Shown here piece by piece: positions 17,348-25,579 of a stretch of DNA of 56,144 nt. Origin of the DNA: Thermoanaerobaculia bacterium (GTDB taxonomy: Bacteria > Acidobacteriota > Thermoanaerobaculia > Multivoradales > JAGPDF01). The DNA lies in contig JAGPDF010000026.1 in the NCBI GenBank assembly GCA_018057705.1, positions 1-56,144 on the forward strand, given 5' to 3'. Numbering within the stretch: position 1 is the stretch's first letter; each line of letters begins with the position of its first letter. The translations under genes and the position numbers were made by a program. The notes under the pieces were generated by a model. The model saw only the letters and a program-made list of their open reading frames with translations, was not told the origin of the DNA and searched no databases.

Positions 17348-18214
17348 GTGAGCCACGACACTGCGATGCTCTATGAGGAGCTGCCTCCCGAAGGCCCCCT
17401 GGGAGAGCTCGTCGAGTGTTTCTGGCATGCGGTCGATCGCGCGCCGCGGCTCGGACGCCCGCCGGAGCACATCGTGCCCGACGGCTGCCCGGAGATCATC
17501 GTCCATCTGGGCGACCCCTTCTCTCGCCAGGTGGACGGACGATGGCGACGCCAGAGACGGGAGTTTCTCGCCGGCACGCTGTCGCGCCCCTGGAGCCTGC
17601 GCGCCGGACGCGTCGTCGACACCTTCGGCATCCGTTTCCGGGCAGGCGCCCTGCCCGCGCTCTTCGCCGTCGACATGCGCGCGACGGTCGATCGCGAGCT
17701 CCCGCTCGTGCGGCTCACGGGAGCGCCTGCTGCACGCCGGCTCCGGGAGGCGCTCGCGCCCTCCCCGCAGCTCGCCACCCGCGCTACGGCAGCGACCTCC
17801 TGGCTCGCAGAGGAGATCGGCGCCGCTCGGCGTCCTTTCGACAGCCCGTGCACACGAGCTGTCGCGCTGATCGTCGCCAGCCGCGGTGGTCTGCGCGTCG
17901 AAGAGATCGCACGCCGGCTCAACCTGTCGCGCCGTCAGCTCGAGCGCGCCTTCGCCGCCGGCCTGGGGATCGGACCCAAGCTCTACGCCCGCATCGTCCG
18001 GCTCCAGGCGGCGCTGCTCGAGATCGGCGACGAGCAGCGTGCCGCCGGCGTCGAAGCCGCGCTCGCCGCCGGCTACTTCGACCAGTCGCACCTGCTGCGC
18101 GATTTTCGCGGCCTCGCCGGCCGCGCCGCGACGCGGCCGCGGCAGGCCGACGGCGAGATGGCGCGTCACTTCACCGATCCCCACCGGCTTCTCGCCCTGC
18201 TCGGCGGTGAGTGA
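17348..18214 (+). CDS. AraC-family transcriptional regulator (DUF6597-type N-terminus)
   Basis: This 288-residue protein has an N-terminal sensing region (about 8-130) with the hallmark HIVPDGCPEIIVHLGDP of the DUF6597 group. The C-terminal AraC helix-turn-helix domain (about 170-260) includes VEEIARRLNLSRRQLERAFAAGLG and a second helix pair near ALAAGYFDQSHLLRDFR. It should bind DNA and control nearby genes; the divergent M28 peptidase or the downstream DUF6265 gene are the natural candidates, but no operator is evident. The start is GTG at 17348, the only reasonable start before the conserved N-terminus. Confidence 0.88.
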   Translation: MSHDTAMLYEELPPEGPLGELVECFWHAVDRAPRLGRPPEHIVPDGCPEIIVHLGDPFSRQVDGRWRRQRREFLAGTLSRPWSLRAGRVVDTFGIRFRAGALPALFAVDMRATVDRELPLVRLTGAPAARRLREALAPSPQLATRATAATSWLAEEIGAARRPFDSPCTRAVALIVASRGGLRVEEIARRLNLSRRQLERAFAAGLGIGPKLYARIVRLQAALLEIGDEQRAAGVEAALAAGYFDQSHLLRDFRGLAGRAATRPRQADGEMARHFTDPHRLLALLGGE

Positions 18215-18318
18215 GACGAGCCGACGGATGTCGCATTCGTCCTAGAGTCGGGACGTCGGAGCCGCCTAGGGTCCCGCTTCTGCCGGGAGACTCCCCGGAC
18301 CGACGAAAGGAGATCGCC

Positions 18319-18837
18319 GTGACCTGCCCGTTGCGACCCGACAGCTCGCTTCCGACCCCTCGCCTTCCAGCGCTGCTGATCACCCTCACGCTGGCCCTCG
18401 GCGCCTCCGCCATCGCGCAATCCCCTCCGCAACAGATCTCCCAGCTCGCCTGGCTCGCCGGGAGCTGGGGCGGTACCGCAGACGGGGTCGCCAGCGAAGA
18501 GCACTGGACGAGCGCCGCCGGAGACGGGCTGGTCGGGATGCACAAGGACGTGAAGGCGGGCAGGATGACCGGTTTCGAATTCCTGCGCATCGAAGTCGAC
18601 AGCCAGAGCCGGGTCTGCTACATCTCGATGCCCGGCGGCGCCCCTCCGACCTCCTTCTGCGCCATCGAGATCACCGACCGGCGCGTCGTCTTCGAGAATC
18701 GCTCGCACGACTTCCCGCAGCGCATCCTCTACTGGCTGGATGCGGCCGGGAGGCTCCATGCCCGGATCGAAGGCCCCCTCGAGGGCAAGGAGGCCGCCAT
18801 GGACTGGGTCTGGAGCCGCCTACCCGAAAAACCGTGA
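18319..18837 (+). CDS. DUF6265-family secreted protein
   Basis: This 172-residue protein has a signal peptide (about 1-33, cut near AIAQ). It continues with the family pattern LAWLAGSWGG, EEHWTSAAGDGLVGM, FEFLRIE, FENRSHDFPQRILYW. The biochemical role of the family is unknown to me; the fold is probably a lipocalin-like beta barrel. The GTG at 18319 is chosen for the AAGGAG site 7 nt upstream and because it starts at the signal peptide. The last codons (GAA AAA CCG TGA) fall inside the left terminal repeat of the RAYT element, so the native C-terminus may have been altered slightly. Confidence 0.82.
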   Translation: MTCPLRPDSSLPTPRLPALLITLTLALGASAIAQSPPQQISQLAWLAGSWGGTADGVASEEHWTSAAGDGLVGMHKDVKAGRMTGFEFLRIEVDSQSRVCYISMPGGAPPTSFCAIEITDRRVVFENRSHDFPQRILYWLDAAGRLHARIEGPLEGKEAAMDWVWSRLPEKP

Positions 18838-18879
18838 CAGTTACCCTTTTCGTGAAAACCCGTGACAGTTACCCTATTC
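18826..18879 (+). repeat. Two direct copies of the RAYT-associated repeat, left end
   Basis: Copies at 18826-18851 and 18854-18879 share GAAAA(A/C)CCGTGACAGTTACCCT(T/A)TTC and start 28 bp apart. The first contains the stop codon of the DUF6265 gene. Confidence 0.85.
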
Positions 18880-18941
18880 TTGCGGAAAGCGTGATTGTTG
18901 TCCTTCTCTTCGGACTTGCGAGTCGCGACGTTTCTGGTCAC

Positions 18942-19604
18942 TCAGGACGTTCTTCGCGGCCGCCCTTGAGGCTTCGACTGGATCTTTCGACCCAACAGCG
19001 CTTCGATTTCAGAGACGTAGCGGGCATCGCCCATCGGCCTTCCGGTCGCAGAGTGCTGCCGAACCGCTGCCAGCTCGTCCTCTTTCTCGGCCTCGCCGAG
19101 CAGGCCACCCCAGTCACCGATTCGGGAGTCGAGAGCCCGTCCTTCGGCGAGGTTGTCCTGCGATATTCCGAGATGCTGGCGCGCGCTCGAGAATGGCCAC
19201 TCCTCAGCTCGATCGACCAGCCCTGCCCGCACGGGGTTGAGCAGAACGTAGCGAGTCACTACCGACAGCGAGGCCTCGTTCATGGGAAACGACCAGAAAC
19301 GCTCCTGCCAAAGATGGCCGCGCCAACCGTGGCGACCATTCGTCAGCAAGGCGTAGCGGCGATGGGTCGCGGCGAGCGCGCGCGCCAAACCGAAGCGATC
19401 GCTCGGCACCACGATCAAGTGCAGGTGGTTGGGCATCAGGCAGTAATCCCAGACGCTGACCTTGTAGCGCAGGACCTGCTCACGCAGGAGACGCCGGTAG
19501 GTCTCGTAGTCGTCCTCGCAGAAGAAGACCTGCATTCGCCTCGCCCCCCTCTGGGTGACGTGGTGGGGAACGCCTGGAACCACGATGCGCGCAATTCGGG
19601 TCAT
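18942..19604 (-). CDS. REP-associated tyrosine transposase (RAYT, Y1/HUH type)
   Basis: This 220-residue protein has the HUH motif NHLHLIV (about 60-66) and a catalytic-type Tyr in TRYVLLNPVRAGLV (near 118). The N-terminal GVPHHVTQRG and the WRGHLWQERFW segments are typical of RAYTs. The family nicks and joins single-stranded DNA at REP hairpins. The gene is intact and flanked by inverted repeats (see the mobile element). Its A+T content is slightly above its neighbours, which fits a mobile origin. The start ATG at 19604 is at the conserved N-terminus. Confidence 0.92.
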   Translation of the reverse strand: MTRIARIVVPGVPHHVTQRGARRMQVFFCEDDYETYRRLLREQVLRYKVSVWDYCLMPNHLHLIVVPSDRFGLARALAATHRRYALLTNGRHGWRGHLWQERFWSFPMNEASLSVVTRYVLLNPVRAGLVDRAEEWPFSSARQHLGISQDNLAEGRALDSRIGDWGGLLGEAEKEDELAAVRQHSATGRPMGDARYVSEIEALLGRKIQSKPQGRPRRTS

Positions 19605-19675
19605 CTCTATTCAGCATGAAGGACGAAATTTCCCCGACGTATCTTGCAGCGACTCAACCTGCGGGAAGGAAAATC

Positions 19676-19695
19676 GGTAACTGTCATGGTTTTTC
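19676..19695 (-). repeat. RAYT-associated repeat, right end (inverted)
   Basis: The reverse complement of this 20-mer is GAAAAACCATGACAGTTACC, 19/20 identical to the left copy at 18826. The rest of the 212-nt gap to the S1 gene (19605-19816) shows nothing I can name except the Shine-Dalgarno GAGGAGAG at its end. Confidence 0.85.
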
Positions 19696-19816
19696 CCCGG
19701 CTCTCTCCTGAGATCTCGCGAATCCCCGGGCCTTGCTCCGGCCTAGTCCGGAGTCGTATCCTTGGGCTGCCCCGAACCGGGGCGATCCCCCCAGGAAGCC
19801 CCGAGGAGAGACCCAG

Positions 19817-21058
19817 ATGGCGGACTCGACACAACCCGACGCCGGGCAGGACTTCGCTGCCCTGCTCGACGCTTTCGAAAAGAAGCAGGCCGAAGGCGAC
19901 AAAAAGGGCCCGCAGGCCACGCAGGGCCCGCAAGTCGGCGACCGGGTTTCGGTGAAGATCGTCGGTTTCGGCGAGGAGACCGCGTTCGTCGACCTCGGGC
20001 GGAAGGCCGAGGGCAGCATTCCGCTCTCGCAGCTGACCGATGACGAGGGCCAGCGCACCGTCGCGATCGGCGATACCGTCGAAGCGATCGTCGCCTCGAC
20101 CTCGGACGATGGCATCGTCCTGCGGGTTCGCGCCTCGCGGGGTCCGGCCGCGCCGGCCGAGTTGCAGCAGGCCTATACCTACGGCCTGCCGGTCGACGGC
20201 ACGGTGGCGGCGGTCGTCAAGGGGGGCGTCGAAGTCACCGTCTCCGGCGTCCGCGCCTTCTGCCCGATCTCGCAGATCGACAATCGCTACGTCGAGGACG
20301 CCGCCGTCTTCGTCGGCCAGCGCCTCGCTTTCCGGATCACCCGCTTCGAGGAGGGCAAGGGGCGCGGCATGAATCTGGTGCTGTCGCGGCGCGCGCTGCT
20401 CGAAGAGGAGGCCCAGGCCAAGGCTGCGGCGGCGCGCGAGAGGATCCAGGTCGGCCAGACGGTGCGCGGCACGGTGACCTCGCTCGCCGCCTACGGCGCC
20501 TTCGTCGACATCGGCGGCATCGAAGGCCTGCTCCACGTCTCCGAGCTCGGACACGGGCGCGTCGCCCATCCGCAGGACGTCGTCGCGGTCGGCCAGGAGC
20601 TCGAGGTCCAGATCCTCAAGATCACCCCGGCGGAGGGCGACAAGGGGCGCGACAAGATCTCGCTCTCGCGCCGCGCCCTGGTGAAGGACCCCTGGCAAGA
20701 GGAGGCGTCGCGCCTCGTCACCGGCAGCCGGCGGCAGGGAAAGGTCGCGCGCCTCGAGCTCTTCGGCGCCTTCATCGAGCTCGCGCCGGGTGTCGACGGC
20801 CTGCTCCACATCTCCGAGCTCGCGGCCGGCAGCGGCCGCGAAGTGCGCCACCCGCGCGAGCTCCTCAAGATCGGCCAGGCGATCGAGGTCGCCATCCTCA
20901 GCGTCGACCGCGAAACGCGCCGCATCGCTCTCGGCATGCCGGCGAAGGGCGACGAAGCCGGCGCGGAGGATCTCGCCCAGGCCCGCGCCGGCACCGGCGG
21001 CAGCGGATTTGGCGCCTTCGGCGACTTCTTCGCGCGCGCCGGCAAGCCGAAGGGCTGA
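19817..21058 (+). CDS. S1-domain RNA-binding protein (four S1 domains)
   Basis: This 413-residue protein has four S1/OB folds at about 40-110, 118-200, 214-292 and 300-372. The last two are the most typical (GAFVDIGGIEGLLHVSEL and GAFIELAPGVDGLLHISEL). The N-terminal 38 residues are acidic and low-complexity, and the C-terminus is Gly/Ala-rich. It resembles ribosomal protein S1 but is shorter than the six-domain proteobacterial form. It may be an accessory S1-like translation or RNA-decay factor rather than the main ribosomal S1. ATG 19817 follows GAGGAGAG. The aminotransferase starts 28 nt downstream, probably co-transcribed. Confidence 0.88.
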   Translation: MADSTQPDAGQDFAALLDAFEKKQAEGDKKGPQATQGPQVGDRVSVKIVGFGEETAFVDLGRKAEGSIPLSQLTDDEGQRTVAIGDTVEAIVASTSDDGIVLRVRASRGPAAPAELQQAYTYGLPVDGTVAAVVKGGVEVTVSGVRAFCPISQIDNRYVEDAAVFVGQRLAFRITRFEEGKGRGMNLVLSRRALLEEEAQAKAAAARERIQVGQTVRGTVTSLAAYGAFVDIGGIEGLLHVSELGHGRVAHPQDVVAVGQELEVQILKITPAEGDKGRDKISLSRRALVKDPWQEEASRLVTGSRRQGKVARLELFGAFIELAPGVDGLLHISELAAGSGREVRHPRELLKIGQAIEVAILSVDRETRRIALGMPAKGDEAGAEDLAQARAGTGGSGFGAFGDFFARAGKPKG

Positions 21059-21086
21059 CGACCAAGAGCGCTAAGATCCCTCCATC

Positions 21087-22361
21087 ATGACCCCCCACAT
21101 CTCCGCGCGCGGCCGGTCGATGCCGGCCTCTCCGATCCGCAAGCTGATGCCGGTGGCCGAGGAGGCCAAGCGGCGCGGCGTCAAGGTCTACCACCTCAAC
21201 ATCGGCCAGCCGGATCTCGAGACGCCGGCGGTGATGCGGGCGCGCCTCGAGCGCGCCGACAAGGTCTTCGCCTACACGCCTTCGAACGGAACTTCGGAGT
21301 ATCTCGAGTCGCTGCGTCTCTACTACAGCCGCCTGGGCCTCGCCCTCGAGCTCGACGAGCTGATCGCGACCACCGGCGGCAGCGAGGCGCTGCTCTTCGC
21401 CTTCTTCGCCTGCACCGCCGACGGCGACGACGCGCTGGTCGTCGAGCCGTACTACACCAACTACAACTCGTTCGCGACGATGGCGGGCGTGCGCCTCGTC
21501 CCCTTGCGCAGCAAGGGCGAGGACGGCTTCCACCTGCCGCCGCGCGCCGCCTGGGAGCGCGCCCTCACGCCGCGCACCCGGCTCGTGCTGCTGTGCAATC
21601 CGAACAATCCGACCGGCACCGTCTACTCCAGAGAAGAGCTGGAAATGGTCGCGGAGTTCTGCCGCGACCACGGCCTCTTCCTGGTTGCCGACGAGGTCTA
21701 CCGCGAGTTCGTCTACGACGGCGCCCATTCGGTGTCGGCGCTGTCGCTCCCCGGTTTCGAGGACCACGTCATCGTCGTCGACAGCCTCTCGAAGCGCTAC
21801 AGCGCCTGCGGCATCCGGCTCGGCTCGCTCGCGACAAGGAATGGCGAGGTCTACCAGGCGGCGCTGCGCATGGCCCAGGGACGCCTCTCGCCACCCGGAC
21901 TCGCGCAGCTCGTGGCAAGCGGAGCGGTCGAGCTCGGCAAGGAGTACTTCGAGCAGGTGGTCAACGAGTACCAGGGCCGACGGGACCTGCTCTTCGACGG
22001 CCTCACCGCGATCCCGGGAGTCTTCCTGCGCAAGCCCGAGGGTGCCTTCTACTTCATCGCCCGGCTGCCGATCGTGGACAGCGAGGATTTCGCGCGTTAC
22101 CTCCTCGCCGAGTTCGCGCACCAGCAATCGACCGTCATGGTGGCTCCGGCACCCGGCTTCTACGCCACCCGGGGCCTGGGCAACGATGAGGTGCGGATCG
22201 CCTACGTCCTGAAGAAGGAGGACCTGACGCGCTCTGTCGAGGTCTTCGCGGCCGGCCTCACGGCTTATCGAGCGGCGCGCGGTCTGGGCGCCATCGAGGA
22301 GCTCGAGAAGGCCTCCCTGGCGCGCTCCCGGCGGCCCGACTTCTTCACGCCGGCGGTTTGA
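21087..22361 (+). CDS. Pyridoxal-phosphate aminotransferase, class I/II
   Basis: This 424-residue fold-type I enzyme has the PLP-binding lysine in DSLSKRYSACGIRLG (Lys236), Asp202/Tyr205 (ADEVY) for the pyridine ring, Asn171-Pro-Asn-Asn-Pro (NPNNPTG) and a C-terminal Arg near RIAYVLKKEDL for the substrate carboxylate. It moves an amino group between an amino acid and a 2-oxo acid; aspartate or an aromatic/branched amino acid are likely, but the exact substrate cannot be read. Length and motifs are complete. It follows the S1 gene closely and is followed by the saccharopine-dehydrogenase-like gene. Confidence 0.93.
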   Translation: MTPHISARGRSMPASPIRKLMPVAEEAKRRGVKVYHLNIGQPDLETPAVMRARLERADKVFAYTPSNGTSEYLESLRLYYSRLGLALELDELIATTGGSEALLFAFFACTADGDDALVVEPYYTNYNSFATMAGVRLVPLRSKGEDGFHLPPRAAWERALTPRTRLVLLCNPNNPTGTVYSREELEMVAEFCRDHGLFLVADEVYREFVYDGAHSVSALSLPGFEDHVIVVDSLSKRYSACGIRLGSLATRNGEVYQAALRMAQGRLSPPGLAQLVASGAVELGKEYFEQVVNEYQGRRDLLFDGLTAIPGVFLRKPEGAFYFIARLPIVDSEDFARYLLAEFAHQQSTVMVAPAPGFYATRGLGNDEVRIAYVLKKEDLTRSVEVFAAGLTAYRAARGLGAIEELEKASLARSRRPDFFTPAV

Positions 22362-22449
22362 GCCAGCGCCGGCTCGCTCCCTCCGCCCCCCTCCCCGACA
22401 CTTTCGAGCGAACGCACCGGATCGACACCAGCGAGGCCCACGGGATGCC

Positions 22450-23529
22450 ATGCTGATCTACGGCGCCAACGGCTATACCGGTGAGCTCATCGCGCGCGAG
22501 GCGGTGCGGCGCGGACTGACGCCGACGCTCGCCGGGCGGGACGAGGCGGCCGTGGCGGCGCTCGCGCAGTCGCTCGCCCTCCCCTGGCGGGCCTTTGGGC
22601 TCGCCGATGCCGCCGCCGTGACCGCGGGCATCGCCGGCGCCGGCGCCGTCCTCCACTGCGCGGGCCCGTTCGTGCGCACCAGCCGGCCGATGGTCGACGC
22701 CTGCCTCGCCACGGGGATCCACTACCTCGACATCACGGGCGAGATCGCGGTTTTCGAATCGATCCTGGCGCGCGACGCCGAAGCCCGGCGGGCGGGAGCC
22801 GTCCTGCTGCCCGGCATCGGTTTCGACGTCGTGCCGACTGACTGCCTGGCGCGCGAGCTCCAGTCCCGGCTTCCGGATGCCATTCATCTCGACCTCGCCT
22901 TCGTCGCCGAGGGCGGCGGTTGGAGCCGCGGCACGCTCGCGACCATGATCGAGAGCCTGCCGCACGCCGGCGCCATGCGCCGCAACGGCCGGATCGTGCC
23001 GCTGCCTCTCGCCGCCGAGTCGATGGAGATCGACCTGCCTGTCGGACGCCGCACCGTGATGAGCATCGCCTGGGGGGATGTTGCGACCGCCTTTCACACC
23101 ACCGGCATCCCGAACATCCGGACCTTCACCGGCGTGCCCCAGCGCGAGGTACGGCTGCTGCAGAGAGTCCGCCCGCTGCTGCCGCTCGCGGGCTTCAAGC
23201 CGGTCAAGCGGCTGCTGCAACTCTGGGTTCGGCGGACCGTCACCGGCCCCAGCGCGGACCAGCGCCGCCGCGCGCGAACCTGGATCTGGGGGAGGGCCGG
23301 GAACGAGCGCGGTGAAGCCGTGACGGTCTACTTTTCGACGGCCGAGGGCTATGCCCTCACGGCGCGCAGCGCGGTCGAGGGGGCGTTGCGCGTCGAGGCC
23401 GGCGGCGTGCCGCCGGGAGCCTGGACGCCGGCCCGTGCCTTCGGCACGCCGTTCCTCGCCGAGCTCGGCCCGGAGTTCGCCACGCCGTTCGTCCCGCCCG
23501 CAGGATCCCCGCCGACCGCCCGCCGGTAA
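22450..23529 (+). CDS. Saccharopine dehydrogenase-like / trans-acting enoyl reductase-family protein
   Basis: This 359-residue protein has an N-terminal Rossmann fold with the nucleotide loop YGANGYTGELIA (about 4-15) and further family marks HCAGPFVRTSRPMVDACL (about 74-91), YLDITGE and LLPGIGFDVVPTDC. The C-terminal half has YFSTAEGYALTARSAVEG. It probably reduces a substrate with NAD(P)H; family members include lipid-linked enoyl reductases and true saccharopine reductases. The end (PPTARR) is Pro-rich. The ATG at 22450 starts at the conserved fold, though the Shine-Dalgarno is weak. Confidence 0.85.
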   Translation: MLIYGANGYTGELIAREAVRRGLTPTLAGRDEAAVAALAQSLALPWRAFGLADAAAVTAGIAGAGAVLHCAGPFVRTSRPMVDACLATGIHYLDITGEIAVFESILARDAEARRAGAVLLPGIGFDVVPTDCLARELQSRLPDAIHLDLAFVAEGGGWSRGTLATMIESLPHAGAMRRNGRIVPLPLAAESMEIDLPVGRRTVMSIAWGDVATAFHTTGIPNIRTFTGVPQREVRLLQRVRPLLPLAGFKPVKRLLQLWVRRTVTGPSADQRRRARTWIWGRAGNERGEAVTVYFSTAEGYALTARSAVEGALRVEAGGVPPGAWTPARAFGTPFLAELGPEFATPFVPPAGSPPTARR

Positions 23530-23534
23530 CTTTC

Positions 23535-23637
23535 CACAGGGCGGTGCGTATCTGTGAGGCAGAAGGTGAGAGACCCACCCTCTCTCCTCCAATTTCTCCT
23601 TGGGAAGGGCGCCGCGTCCAACGGCGCCCTCTTTTTG
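23535..23637 (+). ncRNA. Candidate small RNA or 3' UTR-derived RNA with C/U-rich segment
   Basis: Between the reductase stop and the DUF2911 gene is a 137-nt stretch with two hairpins. Positions 23565-23572 pair with 23580-23587 (7 bp plus one mismatch, loop ACCCACC). The intrinsic terminator follows at 23607-23637. Between them is an unpaired pyrimidine-rich run (23583-23601) complementary in part to Shine-Dalgarno sequences. This is the layout of a trans-acting small RNA, but it could simply be the 3' UTR of the upstream gene. I recognise no known family. Confidence 0.25.
23607..23637 (+). terminator. Strong intrinsic terminator
   Basis: An 8-bp perfect stem GGGCGCCG (23607-23614) / CGGCGCCC (23622-23629) with a 7-nt loop is followed by TCTTTTTGT. 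It ends transcription from the S1-aminotransferase-reductase side. It is the only classic terminator with a T-tract that I see in this window. Confidence 0.9.
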
Positions 23638-23666
23638 TCTCACCCCGGCGCTAGAATGACGGCCCG

Positions 23667-24326
23667 ATGCGACGCCTCTCCCTCCCGCTCGCCGCCCTGC
23701 TGATCGGAGCCCTGGGCTGGGTCGCGCTCACGACCCTCGCGACCGGCTCGGCGATCGCGAACTGGGCTCCCTGCCCGCGCAACTGGGGTTGGTTGCCCAG
23801 CTACATGCCGCGCGAAAGCCCGCTGGAATCCCACGGCTTCAAGATCGGCAAGGCGCGCGTCAAGATCTGCTACGGCAGCCCGGCCCTGGGCGGGAGGAAG
23901 ATGCTCGGCGGCGTCGCGGTACCATACGGCAAGCTCTGGCGGACGGGCGCGAACGAACCGACGACCCTGCATCTCGATCACGTGCTGCGGGTCGGCGACC
24001 TGGTGCTCGCAGCCGGCAGCTACTCGATCTATACGATTCCCGGCGAGCGCGACTGGACGGTGATCTTCAACCGCTCGACGCAGCAGTGGGGGCTCGAGTC
24101 CGCGTACACGGACGAGGTGGCGGAGCAGGAGGTCGGCCGGATGCTGGTGCGCGCCCGGACACTCGACACGCCGCTCGAGAACCTCCGGTTCACGAGCGCG
24201 CCGTCGGCAACCGCGGCGGTCGACCTGTTTCTCGAGTGGCAGCGCACCCAGATCCGCATTCCGTTCGATTCCGGTTTCGCCGCCCCCGACCCGGACGATC
24301 TCCCGCGCGACTCCGGACCCGACTGA
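23667..24326 (+). CDS. DUF2911-family secreted or membrane-anchored protein
   Basis: This 219-residue protein has an N-terminal hydrophobic segment (about 5-30). The DUF2911 core (about 60-205) includes the signature KICYGSPALGGRKMLG, PYGKLWRTGANEPTTL and AGSYSIYTIPGERDWTVIFN. The function is not known. In other bacteria it is exported and occurs alone or next to metal-dependent hydrolases. The start at 23667 is the only ATG before the hydrophobic segment. It is convergent with the CoA-transferase gene across a 50-nt gap with a shared hairpin. Confidence 0.85.
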   Translation: MRRLSLPLAALLIGALGWVALTTLATGSAIANWAPCPRNWGWLPSYMPRESPLESHGFKIGKARVKICYGSPALGGRKMLGGVAVPYGKLWRTGANEPTTLHLDHVLRVGDLVLAAGSYSIYTIPGERDWTVIFNRSTQQWGLESAYTDEVAEQEVGRMLVRARTLDTPLENLRFTSAPSATAAVDLFLEWQRTQIRIPFDSGFAAPDPDDLPRDSGPD

Positions 24327-24337
24327 CCCCCCGCTCT

Positions 24338-24369
24338 CCGGCGAGGCGCGCACACTCGGACCTCGCCGG
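24338..24369. terminator. Shared hairpin between convergent genes
   Basis: A perfect 9-bp inverted repeat (CCGGCGAGG/CCTCGCCGG) with a 14-nt loop fills the gap between the convergent DUF2911 and CoA-transferase genes. It could stop RNA polymerase in both directions, although there are no flanking T-tracts. Confidence 0.5.
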
Positions 24370-24376
24370 GCCGGCC

Positions 24377-25579
24377 TCAGACGACGCCGAGCCGCTCGAG
24401 CTCAGCGAGCTCTTCGGCGGACAGCCCGAGCTCACCGCGGAAGACCTCGACGTTGTGCGCTCCGAGCTCGGGACCCGGCCAATCGGTCCCACCCGGTGTC
24501 GCCGCCAACTTCGGCATCAGCGCTGGCAGGAGGAGCTCCCGGCCGCCGGCCTCGACGCTCTCGAAAAGACCGCGGGCGCGGTAGTGCGGATCGGCGAACA
24601 TGTCGGCGACGGTGGAGATGGTCGAGACCGGAACCGCGGCCGCGACCAGCTGCTCGACGACGGCGTCGGCTGTCCGCGAGCTCGTCCAGCAGGCGATCGC
24701 CGCGTCGATCTCCATCTGTCGCCGCACCCGCCCCGGATTTTCCCGGAGGTCGGGATCCTGCGCCAGGTCGGTCCGGCCGACGACCGTCATCAGGCGCTCG
24801 AAGTTCGCGCTGTTGTTGGCGCCGATGACGACGCGCTCGCCGCCCGCCGTGGGATAGGCGTTCGAGGGCACGATGCCGCTCACAGTGGGTCCGGAGGGTC
24901 CGCGCACCGCTCCGGCGCGATCGAACTCCGGCACCACCGACTCGAGGACGTTGAAGACCGATTCGAAGATCGAAGTATCCACGACCTGCCCGCGCCCGCT
25001 CCGGCGCCGGGCCTCGAGGGCGAGCAGGATACCGACCAGGCCGTGCAGGCCGGCCAGCGAGTCGCCGAGCGAGAGATTGGCGCGCACCGGCACCTCGCCC
25101 GGGTTGCCGGTCAGGTGGCGCAGTCCGCCGAACGCTTCGCACACCGAGGCGTAGCCGGGCCGGGCGGCGTAGGGCCCGGTCTGCCCGAAGCCCGAGATGC
25201 GGGCGAAGACCAGGCCCGGATTCTCCGCGCAGAGGCGGTCCGGCCCGAGGCCCCAGCCCTCCATCGTCCCCGGCCGGAAGTTCTCGATCAGGACATCGGC
25301 GCGGGCGGCGAGCCGGCGGGCGAGCGCCTGCCCGCTCGCGTGCCCGAGGTCGAGGGTCACACAGCGTTTGTTGCGACCCAGCGAACGCCACCAGAGCGAG
25401 GTCCCGTCGTCGTCGAGCAGCCGCCAGGAGCGGATCGGATCGCCGCTCCCGGGCGCTTCGACCTTGACGACATCGGCCCCGAAATAGCCCAGCATCACGC
25501 CGGCGAACGGTCCGGCGAGGATCTGGCCGAGCTCGAGGACCCGGAGGCCCGCGAGGGGACGTGCGTCCGCGCCGCTCAT
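24377..25579 (-). CDS. Family III CoA-transferase (CaiB/BaiF type)
   Basis: This 400-residue enzyme moves CoA between carboxylic acids through an enzyme-bound aspartyl-CoA. Family marks include GLRVLELGQILAGPFAGVML (11-30), FGADVVKVE, LGRNKRCVTLDL (68-79), FRPGTMEGWGLG and the catalytic Asp173 in LSLGDSLAG. The C-terminal region contains DPHYRARGLF. The organic acid cannot be read. The ATG at 25579 shares one base with the stop of the antiporter gene (TGATG), so the two are co-translated; the metabolic link between them is not evident. Confidence 0.92.
   Translation of the reverse strand: MSGADARPLAGLRVLELGQILAGPFAGVMLGYFGADVVKVEAPGSGDPIRSWRLLDDDGTSLWWRSLGRNKRCVTLDLGHASGQALARRLAARADVLIENFRPGTMEGWGLGPDRLCAENPGLVFARISGFGQTGPYAARPGYASVCEAFGGLRHLTGNPGEVPVRANLSLGDSLAGLHGLVGILLALEARRRSGRGQVVDTSIFESVFNVLESVVPEFDRAGAVRGPSGPTVSGIVPSNAYPTAGGERVVIGANNSANFERLMTVVGRTDLAQDPDLRENPGRVRRQMEIDAAIACWTSSRTADAVVEQLVAAAVPVSTISTVADMFADPHYRARGLFESVEAGGRELLLPALMPKLAATPGGTDWPGPELGAHNVEVFRGELGLSAEELAELERLGVV

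Larger units (their letters stand above)
18826..19695. mobile_element. RAYT transposase element with inverted terminal repeats
   Basis: A REP-associated tyrosine transposase gene lies between copies of a 20-bp sequence. GAAAAACCGTGACAGTTACC is at 18826-18845, and the same with one mismatch is on the opposite strand at 19676-19695. A second direct copy on the left is at 18854-18873. This is the arrangement expected of a RAYT with its own REP-like repeats. No target-site duplication is obvious. Confidence 0.75.
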
